Shown here piece after piece: positions 41,831 through 48,401 of a stretch of 48,401 bases of DNA. Numbering within the stretch: position 1 is the first letter of the stretch; the number at the start of each line of letters is the position of its first letter. Under the pieces are notes generated by a model, which saw only the letters and a program-made list of their open reading frames with translations, had not been told where the DNA came from and searched no databases. The DNA comes from a virus. Made by a program: the position numbers and the translations under genes. The DNA lies in IMG/VR virus record IMGVR_UViG_3300005563_000044, positions 1 to 48,401 of that record. One strand, given 5' to 3'.

Positions 41831-42304
41831 ATGACGACCGAATCCACGATCAAGCCCGAAGTCACCGCTCTGGCCGCCAAGATCAAGCCCCTGCTCAAGA
41901 TCGACAACAAGACCGGCGTGGTCACCGTCGAAGACAAGCTGTACGTCGGCCTGCTGCCCGAGAGCATCACCGAAGCGCAGCTGAAGGAACTGGGCAAGCA
42001 CAACGCGCAATTCGTCGCGGCCGCCGGCCTGGCGCTGGGCGAGCTGACCCTGCCGGTCATGAAGAAGAACGCCGAGATCGACAAGGTCTCCGTCGAGATC
42101 CCGACCGTGGGCGGCGACAAGTTCAACTTCGCCATCGACCGCAGCAAGACCAACCCGGCCGGCCCGCAAGGCGGCGACCCGGTCGAGAAGTTCGGCGTGC
42201 TGTCGGCCTCGCACACGATGCGCGCGGCCCGCAACATCGGCCAGTACGCCCAGGTGCGCTCGCACCTCGGTACGCTGTTCGCCGAAGGCCTGGCCAAGAA
42301 GTAA
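41831..42304 (+). CDS. Small, highly expressed protein of unknown function, 157 residues
   Basis: Codon use is the most GC-biased of the small genes (GCC, CTG, GTC, AAG only), suggesting high expression. The protein is soluble, with VTVEDKLYVGLLPES, a helix that ends in FVAAAGLALGELTLP, and IPTVGGDKFNFAIDRSK. Similar 'LPES ... FVAAxGLAxGE' proteins occur in many large phages without known function. GAGG precedes the ATG by ten bases. It has its own 223-bp leader and a hairpin after it, so it is a single-gene unit. A single-strand-binding or virion accessory role is possible but unsupported. Confidence 0.78.
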   Translation: MTTESTIKPEVTALAAKIKPLLKIDNKTGVVTVEDKLYVGLLPESITEAQLKELGKHNAQFVAAAGLALGELTLPVMKKNAEIDKVSVEIPTVGGDKFNFAIDRSKTNPAGPQGGDPVEKFGVLSASHTMRAARNIGQYAQVRSHLGTLFAEGLAKK

Positions 42305-42329
42305 GCTGCGCCAGTCGCTGCCAAGCTAA

Positions 42330-42381
42330 GGGTCTTGGAGCTTTCCTCTTCTCAGGGAGGGGGGCTCTAAGGCCCTTATGC
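42330..42381 (+). terminator. Hairpin followed by TTATGC, between two rightward genes
   Basis: GGGTCTTGGAGC (42330-42341) pairs with GCTCTAAGGCCC (42364-42375) with two G-U pairs, and an inner CCTC/GAGG extends it. TTATGC (42376-42381) follows. It ends the 157-residue gene; the next gene starts 38 nt after the motif, so the trailing motif could also be part of a start signal. Confidence 0.7.
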
Positions 42382-42418
42382 TTCGGTAGTTTCTTTTTGT
42401 GATAGCCAAGGGATGCAG

Positions 42419-43036
42419 ATGTCCGATTACGGTGAGTTTCCTCTGATCCTTTCTGCCAACATCGAAAACGTGGCAGTCGACAACTACGACGCCAACGTGT
42501 TTTCCAAGTCGCTGCAAGCCAGCCTGAACCCGCACAGTGCCGCTCGGCGGCACGCAGCCCTAGCGGGATTTCAAGAACAACTGAGCCGGCTTGGAAGCGG
42601 CTTTACCATCACGCATGCGACCACGCTGAACGAAAACGCGTCGCTAGACAATCTGTACCTGGAACGGCTGACCTACCGGCAGTACTGGATGGAATGCACG
42701 GTCATGGCCGCCACGCTAGATCCGCCCCTTCCAACCAAAGTGGGCATCGATCGCGTGGAGCTGTCTAGCCGCAAAGACGTGCTCGAAAGCTATAAGACAT
42801 GGTACGAAGAACACGCCCGGTCGCTGTCAGACCAATTCTTCGAAGCCACCAGCGAGATGATCTGCATTGCCGTGGCCGCCGCCGGCCCTCGGGCAGTTGT
42901 CCAACAAGGGTTCCCGACGGCCAACTGCGCCTACCCGAACTGGCGCTGCCTGATCGAAACCCCCCATAAACCCAACGGATTCGCAGTCGCGTTTAACTTC
43001 ATCAGTCCTAAGAGGTTTCCCAAACTGCGAAGGTAA
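42419..43036 (+). CDS. Hypothetical protein, 205 residues
   Basis: The ATG at 42419 has AAGGG seven bases upstream; the in-frame ATG at 42413 is too close to it. It is the first of six small genes reading rightward to 45742. Mixed alpha/beta; Tyr- and Trp-rich middle (LTYRQYWMECTVMAA), no signal peptide. Codon use is less GC-biased than in structural genes, suggesting modest expression. No family recognised. Confidence 0.75.
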   Translation: MSDYGEFPLILSANIENVAVDNYDANVFSKSLQASLNPHSAARRHAALAGFQEQLSRLGSGFTITHATTLNENASLDNLYLERLTYRQYWMECTVMAATLDPPLPTKVGIDRVELSSRKDVLESYKTWYEEHARSLSDQFFEATSEMICIAVAAAGPRAVVQQGFPTANCAYPNWRCLIETPHKPNGFAVAFNFISPKRFPKLRR

Positions 43037-43042
43037 GGAGTC

Positions 43043-43669
43043 ATGACCGCCTTCTCGATTTCCTTGATCAACAAGGATCCTGCCTCTATCGAAGACGCCC
43101 TGGAAAAGGTCTATCTGCCGGCCCTACCGATGTCGGCACTGATGTATCACAAGGCGCTCGTTTCCCAGTACGCTTCGTTTGCTCAGAACCTCAAAGAAGG
43201 CGAGCAGATCAAGTACTTTGTCAAGATCGGCAAGAACGGCGACTTTCTGGAATCGCTGTCCATCGCCGATGGTGATGAGACCGCCATGATGATCAGCCAG
43301 TGCACGCCTGATCAATTCCAGATCGAAAGTTTCAAGCGAGACCGCTTGGCTTTCCGCCCGGCTCCTCTTGCGGCCATGTCGCTGATGGAAGCGCTGGCCA
43401 CCCACGAACGCAACGTGTGCTACCCCGGCCACAAGGTCGGGCTGTTTCACACCGCGGCCGTCGTGCTCATGCACATCGACCGGACACACGTCTACAGCGT
43501 CCAGTGCAAGCCCGATGAAGCTTTTGCCATCCAGGGGATGGGACCGGATATGGAAACCGGCCCGTACTTCCTGATCAAGTCCAACTCTTGGGCCAACATC
43601 ACGCTCAAGAACTACGCGAGGCACAATTCGCCGTTCCATCCGAACGCGCAGACCGAAGCTGTTCATTAG
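43043..43669 (+). CDS. Hypothetical protein, 208 residues
   Basis: AAGGAG six bases upstream supports the ATG; the previous stop is only 6 bp away. A mixed alpha/beta protein with acidic patches (IADGDETAMMISQCTPDQF) and a His-rich segment (HERNVCYPGHKVGLFH). No motif recognised. Position in a block of small genes and unbiased codons suggest a regulatory or host-takeover type protein, which is inference. Confidence 0.75.
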   Translation: MTAFSISLINKDPASIEDALEKVYLPALPMSALMYHKALVSQYASFAQNLKEGEQIKYFVKIGKNGDFLESLSIADGDETAMMISQCTPDQFQIESFKRDRLAFRPAPLAAMSLMEALATHERNVCYPGHKVGLFHTAAVVLMHIDRTHVYSVQCKPDEAFAIQGMGPDMETGPYFLIKSNSWANITLKNYARHNSPFHPNAQTEAVH

Positions 43670-43693
43670 CCCTCCTAACCAAGGGAGCTAGCC

Positions 43694-44272
43694 ATGACTT
43701 TGCTCATTGACATCAATACACGGGACCTTCCGATCGACCATGAAAAGATCGAGCAGTTGCTGCTTGATCAGTCCGACTCGGATACCGCGTTTGTTCAATT
43801 TGTCATGAAGCAATACCTGAAGGGTTTGGACGCATTCGCCCACAACCCCTCATTTGTCAACCGTTTCACGATGCGTGCTGGCGCTGATCGCAGCACGCTT
43901 CACGTGGCTCACCAGGTTACGGTACGCGACACTCAAGTCGACGTTTACCGCGCCTACGTTCACTACTCGCAAGATCTGTCGATCCAACTTCGTCGTACTC
44001 TCAATAGCGCCAACCAAGCCTTCTGCGGCGTCTGGGCGGGCATTCAGGCCGATTCGAAGTTTGTCGATACCGACGTGGCGATCTTTGCGACGCTGTCACT
44101 GTCGGATCTGTTCCATGGATTTTCCGATCCGATTTACCGTTACGACTTCCACACGGACGACACCCTGTTAGTCTCGTGTGGCCTACCCATGAATCCCCTT
44201 AGCTGCAGCATCTCGATTCCTTCGAGGATGAAGGTGCTCGAAACGCTGGAGGCTCTGGGGAAAAGCCTTTGA
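43694..44272 (+). CDS. Hypothetical protein, 192 residues
   Basis: AAGGGAG precedes the ATG. It has a helical N-terminal third and beta-rich later parts (TLHVAHQVTVRDTQVDVYRAYV, VDTDVAIFATLSLSDLFHGF). No membrane segment or catalytic signature. The stop lies 14 bp before the MazG-like start. Unknown family. Confidence 0.75.
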   Translation: MTLLIDINTRDLPIDHEKIEQLLLDQSDSDTAFVQFVMKQYLKGLDAFAHNPSFVNRFTMRAGADRSTLHVAHQVTVRDTQVDVYRAYVHYSQDLSIQLRRTLNSANQAFCGVWAGIQADSKFVDTDVAIFATLSLSDLFHGFSDPIYRYDFHTDDTLLVSCGLPMNPLSCSISIPSRMKVLETLEALGKSL

Positions 44273-44286
44273 AGGAATTTCCCCGT

Positions 44287-44628
44287 ATGAACACGAATGA
44301 CCACCTCCTTGTCGTCGCTGCCGAGGAGGCCTCTGAAACCGCCGTGCGCCTGTGCAAGATCTTGCGCTTCGGCCCCGACGACATCGAACCCGGCCAGAAC
44401 CTGACCGCGCGCCAACGAGCACAGAACGAGATCTACGATTTCCTGGCGTCACTGCAAGACCTGCAGACCGCCGGGATCATCCAGATCCCGATGGATCGGT
44501 CCGCTGAACTGGCCATCGAGGCCAAGCGGGTCAAGGTCCAGCAGATGCTCGAGTACTCGCGCAAGGTGGGCCGTCTTGTCGATGACGTCCGACAAGGAGA
44601 ACCTGATGATCCCGACATTGTACTCTAG
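44287..44628 (+). CDS. MazG-like NTP pyrophosphohydrolase
   Basis: This 113-residue protein carries the all-alpha NTP-PPase signature. EEASE (residues 13-17) lies in the first helix, followed by CKILRFG and a loop PGQNLTARQR. NEIYDF (about 47-52) gives the ExxD metal-binding pair. These enzymes hydrolyse NTPs or dNTPs to NMP and PPi with Mg2+. Phage MazG is thought to alter nucleotide or (p)ppGpp pools during infection. AAGGAA nine bases upstream supports ATG 44287 over a TTG 18 bp earlier. Its end overlaps the next gene by 23 bp. Assignment rests on the helix pattern and paired acidic residues, which are clear. Confidence 0.78.
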   Translation: MNTNDHLLVVAAEEASETAVRLCKILRFGPDDIEPGQNLTARQRAQNEIYDFLASLQDLQTAGIIQIPMDRSAELAIEAKRVKVQQMLEYSRKVGRLVDDVRQGEPDDPDIVL

Positions 44629-45238
44629 CCACGGCCTGCCGTCCGTCGGTCACGCCGGTGTGTTCGAACCGGTGATCGTCACGCTCGCGCACTATGCCGA
44701 TGCGGTTGCCAGAACGCCGATTCTCGACGCGGTCGGACGGTTCTGGCATGTGAACGCCACCCTGGAGATGCAGGGAAGTTTCCTGACGCTGACGGTCAAG
44801 AACCCGAACAAGAAGTTCGACAGCGTCGAGCTGGTGATCACCAACGAGCCCGGTCACAAGGACACTGACTGTCTGGTCCGGGGATTCTCAACTCAACCGT
44901 TGTCGGCTTGCCGCGGCACGGCTGACAGGGATCCCCAACCCAGCGATCCGATGGACGCGGCCAGGATGGCCCGGGTGCTCGATGCGGTCTTTCTGCCAAA
45001 GATCCCCATTCCGATCCATGAAGACCTGGCGTTGGCCACCAACGGCTTGGCTCACCTTTTGATGGGCGATCTGCCCCATCAATACCGGTACGTGATCGAG
45101 TACATCGATGACAGGTACCTGATTCTGACCGGCGCAGCCGAAGACAGTGATTTGTCTTTCGAGCTGTTCATCCGGACAGAGCAGGATTACAACGAAGAGA
45201 AAACCGCCGTTGGCGCGTTATTCGGTCAGGAGGGCTAG
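44606..45238 (+). CDS. Hypothetical protein, 210 residues
   Basis: AAGGAG eight bases before the ATG at 44606 decides the start, inside the end of the MazG-like gene, so translation is coupled. Two similar-looking halves each hold beta-strands (LTLTVKNPNKKFDSVELVI; YLILTGAAEDSDLSFELFI), perhaps an internal duplication. No family recognised. Confidence 0.72.
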   Translation: MIPTLYSSHGLPSVGHAGVFEPVIVTLAHYADAVARTPILDAVGRFWHVNATLEMQGSFLTLTVKNPNKKFDSVELVITNEPGHKDTDCLVRGFSTQPLSACRGTADRDPQPSDPMDAARMARVLDAVFLPKIPIPIHEDLALATNGLAHLLMGDLPHQYRYVIEYIDDRYLILTGAAEDSDLSFELFIRTEQDYNEEKTAVGALFGQEG

Positions 45239-45742
45239 ATGGTCATCAAGGAGAACTTCAAAGCGTTGCGATTAGCTGTCATGGACATCATGGCGCTGGT
45301 CGACGACGCTGCCAAGTCGATCAACCCGCGACTGGGGCTTTGGGTCTACACGCATGATCCGGATTATCCGGAAGACTCGCGGGCTTATTTCGAGTCTTTC
45401 CGGCCTCATCCTCATCAAGTGACCGAATCCAACACGGACCATGGTCAGGCCTTGGTCCAGTTGCTGGAAAAGGCGCTGGGTTTTGACCAGACAGCACGCC
45501 GGGTCAGCATGATCCATCTCGATGCACTTCACGAAGGCAACATCGATGGGATCTTGTTGGAGGAGTTCGGCTTCAAGCTCTTTGGCAACAAGGGCCGCAA
45601 TGAACCCCCGTGGTTCAACCACTACTACATGAGCATCCAGTTCGATCGGCGCGTGGCTCTGGATGTCACGCTCGACTTCGCACGAGATGGCGAAGCCAAA
45701 TACAAGATCGACATCAAGGTGATGCCGCTGTTGGGCGACTGA
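45239..45742 (+). CDS. Hypothetical protein, 167 residues
   Basis: Starts directly after the preceding stop (TAGATG) with AGGAGG at the right distance. The C-terminal part contains FNHYYMSIQFDRRVALDVTLDF, a beta-rich segment. No known motif. It is the last gene of the rightward block and ends at a pair of strong terminators. Confidence 0.75.
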   Translation: MVIKENFKALRLAVMDIMALVDDAAKSINPRLGLWVYTHDPDYPEDSRAYFESFRPHPHQVTESNTDHGQALVQLLEKALGFDQTARRVSMIHLDALHEGNIDGILLEEFGFKLFGNKGRNEPPWFNHYYMSIQFDRRVALDVTLDFARDGEAKYKIDIKVMPLLGD

Positions 45743-45749
45743 TGGGACG

Positions 45750-45793
45750 GCGGCATAAAGGGGAGGCCTAGGCCTCCCCTCGTATGCTGCCTT
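45750..45793. terminator. Bidirectional terminator with a perfect 20-bp palindrome
   Basis: GGGGAGGCCTAGGCCTCCCC (45760-45779) is a perfect palindrome. CTCGTATGCTGCC follows on the plus strand and TTTATGCCGCC on the minus strand. It separates the rightward block from the leftward tail genes. Confidence 0.85.
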
Positions 45794-45795
45794 TC

Positions 45796-45822
45796 TTTTT
45801 TGGTCTGTTTCCAGACCAAAAA
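45796..45822. terminator. Second hairpin with T- and A-tracts on both sides
   Basis: GGTCTG (45802-45807) and CAGACC (45812-45817) form a stem with loop TTTC. It is flanked by T6 on the left and A5 on the right, so it can terminate in both directions. It directly abuts the stop of the leftward tube gene. Confidence 0.82.
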
Positions 45823-45824
45823 GA

Positions 45825-46697
45825 TCAGACCTTGATGGCGCTGTTGGCCAGCGTGTCCACGCCGACCTTGTAGCCCACGTTCGAGGCCAGGATGTCGGCC
45901 GCGATCGCTTGCTGGAACGCCGGGCGCAGGCTCGGGTTCGCACCGGTGATGCTGATCGAGTCGAGCATCGTCTGGGCGAAGACGTCCACGCCGGCGCCGA
46001 ACTGCGTGATCGCCGTGAAGGTGATCGAGTACGTGACCGGTTCCTTGGCTTGGGTCAGGTCACGACGACCTTCGACTTCGCCGGTGGAGGTGGGCCACAT
46101 GTTCGTGCACAGCCACGCATGCACGACCTTGTTGTGCAGGACGTCGGGCTCGATGAACAGCATGGTCGCCGCGTAGCGGTCGGCCAGCATGTCCGTGGGT
46201 CGGGTCGCGGCGCCCAGCGTCGCCACGTCGGCGACCTTGGAGTCCGGATCCATCATCAGGTACGTGACCCAGCCGCGCAGGAAGCTCGTGATGGGCTTGC
46301 CGTACTTCTCGGTCCAGCGGAACACCGGGTTCGAACGCGCACGGGTGACGTTCGTGAAGTCCTGGTGCATTTCGCCCGAGCCGCCCACGGGCGAGGTGTC
46401 CTGCACTTCGATCTCGAGGCCGGCGTTCAGGCCCTCGATCGACAGCGCGTGGTTCTCGACGAGGGTGCGCAGGGTGCCGACCCAGCGCTCGGGGTTGTCC
46501 AGCAGCTGGAAGCCCGTGGGGGCCTCGATCAGCAGGCAGATCAGGTGGTTGCGGACGTAGGCCTGGTTGGAGACCCACTGGGTCAGATCGGGCGCAAAGC
46601 CCATCATGCCGCCGTACTTCAGGTCCAGGATCGCATTCTGGCGACCCTTCGCCCAAGCCGTGTTCGACGGCATGATCGCGTCAGTCAAACGAGACAT
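45825..46697 (-). CDS. Tail tube protein (probable)
   Basis: This 290-residue protein directly follows the tail sheath gene on the same strand, the usual sheath-tube order in contractile-tailed phages and in phiKZ (gp29-gp30). It is beta-rich with strand patterns (VTYSITFTAITQFG, NPVFRWTEKYGKPITSFLRG) of tube monomers. Length is normal for phiKZ-type tube proteins. GAGG stands before the ATG. Codons are strongly GC-biased, as in other abundant virion genes. No enzyme motif. The tube call rests on position, size and abundance rather than a diagnostic motif. Confidence 0.75.
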   Translation of the reverse strand: MSRLTDAIMPSNTAWAKGRQNAILDLKYGGMMGFAPDLTQWVSNQAYVRNHLICLLIEAPTGFQLLDNPERWVGTLRTLVENHALSIEGLNAGLEIEVQDTSPVGGSGEMHQDFTNVTRARSNPVFRWTEKYGKPITSFLRGWVTYLMMDPDSKVADVATLGAATRPTDMLADRYAATMLFIEPDVLHNKVVHAWLCTNMWPTSTGEVEGRRDLTQAKEPVTYSITFTAITQFGAGVDVFAQTMLDSISITGANPSLRPAFQQAIAADILASNVGYKVGVDTLANSAIKV

Positions 46698-46755
46698 TGT
46701 TCAGTTCCTCAAAGAAAATGGTGGAAGGGTTGAAGCTGTGTGAGAAGTAAGAGGC

Positions 46756-46803
46756 GGGTCGCCATGATTTCTACAAGATCACTTGTGAAATCTCTGGCGA
46801 CCC
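46756..46803 (-). promoter_or_regulatory. Long stem between sheath and tube genes
   Basis: GGGTCGCCA (46756-46764), GATTTC (46766-46771) and ACAAG (46773-46777) pair perfectly with CTTGT (46782-46786), GAAATC (46787-46792) and TGGCGACCC (46795-46803), giving 20 bp with two small bulges and loop ATCA. It lies 59 bp upstream of the tube start and 32 bp downstream of the sheath stop. The minus-strand exit sequence has only a weak T-tract. It may attenuate, stabilise or process the sheath-tube mRNA. Confidence 0.6.
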
Positions 46804-46834
46804 TTGAAGGCGTCTGCTTCTCAGCAGCTCATGA

Positions 46835-48401
46835 TCAGGCCGTGGTGGCAGCCAGGTCGCTGATGCGACGCGCCGTCACCGACAGAGTCATGACCGTCAT
46901 CAGGTTCGGGCCGTAGACGTCGATGTTGGTCGACCAGCTGTAGCCGCGAGCCGTGTCGGCCTGCGTGAAGAACGTCGTCGGCTTGACCGTGACGCGATCG
47001 TCGAAACGACCCTTCGTGTTCTCGAGGATGAACTTGTTCACGCGCTCGATGATCTGGTCGTTCGTCAGGTTGTCCGAACCCGTGAACTGGCGCCAGGCGC
47101 GCTCGCCGACCTTCTCGAGCTCGACGCAGATCATCATGTTGAAGAAGCTGTTCAGGATCGAGGTGTCGTTGGTGTACACCGTCTTGAGCGCCGGGAAGAA
47201 CAGGCTGCGACGTTGGTACGACTGGACCCAGACCAGACCGGCGTCCCAGTCCTTGTTGCGCACCTTGGGCGACGTGTAGGTCACGTTGACGTCGGTGAAG
47301 AACTTGACTTCGGAGTTCGGGATGGCCGAGAACGACTCGCCCGGCTTCCAGATGCCGTCGGAGGCGCCCATGTAGGTCGCCGCCTTGATGGCCAGCTCGT
47401 GCGTGAGCGGCAGGCGCTTGGTGTACTGCGTGTTGAGCATGCGGCCCGAACGGCCCACGATCATGCCACGGCACACCGGCGTACCGTAGTACTCCGATTC
47501 CGGGAACTGCTGCAGGCGGGTGCGCAGCGCGATGGCCATCGAGTTCTCTTGCGCGGCCGTCAGGGCCACGCCGTTGACATCGTGGGTGGCCAGCACGACC
47601 GCGGTGTCCTTGCGCACGGCGATGAAGTTGCACATGGCGTACTTCGTCGCGAGCGGGAAACCCGAGTCCCACATGATCGACACGGGGTAGCGTGCCGAGT
47701 CCATGAGGTTGCTGTCTTCGTCGGCCCAGGCCGCCATCTCGGTGGCCACGGACGTCGCGAAGGCCGCGTCGTTCATCGTGCCGTCCGAGCCGCCGGCCGC
47801 GTAGGACGTGGAGGTCTCGCTCAGGCGCGCCGCGCCGTCGCCGCTGGTCTGCACCAGGAACGTCTCGTAGGGCTTGCCCGACGAAGAAGTGCCCGAGATC
47901 AGGTTGAAGCGGTACAGGTCATCGGCGGTCACGCCGGTGAAGTCGCCGTCCGGGTTGTAGGCGGCGAACTCCAGCGGGTAGGCGATGTTGAGCACGGCAG
48001 CGATCTGGCTGTCGTAGATCGCCATCTCGCCGAACGGGCCGTACTGGGGCGGGTTGACGGGGTCGTCCAGGTTCTGGTAGGACTGCAGCAGCACGTCGCC
48101 CACGTAGAGCTGGCTTTCCGTGTTGCGGTCGATGGCGCCTTGCTTGAAGGACACTTCCATGTACTGCTCGCCGGTCTGCGTCTCGACGACCGTGGGGGTC
48201 GACAGCGGATCGGGGCGGTAGACGAAGGCCACGCGGAACGGGTAGACGGCCGAGTCGGTGATCAGGCGATCGTCCAGCGGCGAGGTGCCGGCCGTGGTCG
48301 GAGCCCACATGCGAACGCCGTAGTTGTTACCGTCCGAGCCGAAGTACGGGGCGCGCATGTCCATGATCGGATAGCGCAGCGACTGCGTCGAGGTCGACGT
48401 G
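46835..48401 (-). CDS. Tail sheath protein, N-terminus cut by window edge
   Basis: The frame remains open from its stop (46835) to the last base and continues upstream, so about 522 residues of a larger protein are present. Recognisable sheath-like features are a C-terminal domain that ends in DVYGPNLMTVMTLSVTARR, and the segments KAATYMGASDGIWKPGESF and AWRQFTGSDNLTNDQI. These recall the sheath handshake/core region. The tube gene follows. Extreme GC-biased codon use suits an abundant virion protein. phiKZ sheath (gp29) is near 695 residues, so about a quarter is missing here. The assignment is inferred from position, size, tail context and fold-like C-terminus. Confidence 0.8.
   Translation of the reverse strand, partial: TSTSTQSLRYPIMDMRAPYFGSDGNNYGVRMWAPTTAGTSPLDDRLITDSAVYPFRVAFVYRPDPLSTPTVVETQTGEQYMEVSFKQGAIDRNTESQLYVGDVLLQSYQNLDDPVNPPQYGPFGEMAIYDSQIAAVLNIAYPLEFAAYNPDGDFTGVTADDLYRFNLISGTSSSGKPYETFLVQTSGDGAARLSETSTSYAAGGSDGTMNDAAFATSVATEMAAWADEDSNLMDSARYPVSIMWDSGFPLATKYAMCNFIAVRKDTAVVLATHDVNGVALTAAQENSMAIALRTRLQQFPESEYYGTPVCRGMIVGRSGRMLNTQYTKRLPLTHELAIKAATYMGASDGIWKPGESFSAIPNSEVKFFTDVNVTYTSPKVRNKDWDAGLVWVQSYQRRSLFFPALKTVYTNDTSILNSFFNMMICVELEKVGERAWRQFTGSDNLTNDQIIERVNKFILENTKGRFDDRVTVKPTTFFTQADTARGYSWSTNIDVYGPNLMTVMTLSVTARRISDLAATTA

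Noticed and set aside
1-48401. CRISPR arrays, tRNA genes, integrase or attachment sites
   Set aside because: No regularly spaced repeats, tRNA-like structures or recombinase motifs were seen; the fibre repeats are in-frame coding modules.

Overview
This window looks like part of the genome of a phiKZ-type jumbo myophage (the Chimalliviridae-like group) that infects a Gram-negative host. The evidence is a contractile tail (sheath and tube), a very long tape-measure protein with a lytic transglycosylase domain, and large multisubunit-type RNA polymerase pieces encoded beside the tail and head genes. By eye the DNA is about 60% GC with G/C-ending codons, which would suit a betaproteobacterial or pseudomonad-like host, but the host cannot be fixed from sequence alone. 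No bacterial chromosomal genes, tRNAs or insertion sequences are visible, and coding density is high.

Layout. 1-8.9 kb (minus): receptor-binding and tail-tip proteins, comprising a glycine-rich fibre cut by the window edge, a triple LamG-type protein, a repeat-built fibre and two further probable virion proteins. 9.0-9.9 kb (plus): a small membrane protein and a lipoprotein, possibly a spanin pair. 9.9-20.9 kb: mainly nucleic-acid genes, including an RNase H with a long C-terminal extension, a RecA/UvsX-like ATPase, a DUF2493/SLOG protein, a probable detached C-terminal piece of an RNA polymerase beta subunit, a NADAR-like protein and many unknowns. 20.9-31.4 kb: virion proteins and the 2,352-residue tape measure. 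31.5-37.6 kb (plus): the N-terminal part of beta' (ending just after the catalytic DxDGD motif) and a 1,474-residue beta. 37.6-41.0 kb: a structured intergenic element, three probable virion genes and the prohead protease. 41.2-45.7 kb (plus): small genes, one a MazG-like NTP pyrophosphohydrolase. 45.8 kb to the end (minus): tail tube and the start-truncated tail sheath.

The run tape measure / beta' / beta / small virion genes / protease follows, in the same relative order, the phiKZ gp181-gp180-gp178-(177,176)-gp175 block as I remember it. The polymerase here is therefore most likely the virion RNA polymerase injected with the DNA for early transcription. Its beta' C-terminal part must lie outside the window.

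The most notable non-coding signals are (i) a 136-nt element at 37590-37725 with perfect 15-bp inverted arms and two mutually exclusive internal hairpins; (ii) a recurring terminator-like hairpin family ending in TTATG or TTTATGCYGYC, at eight places; and (iii) a 20-bp stem between the sheath and tube genes. Functions given for unknown genes are limited to what can be seen; assignments rest on motif recognition, without database searches.
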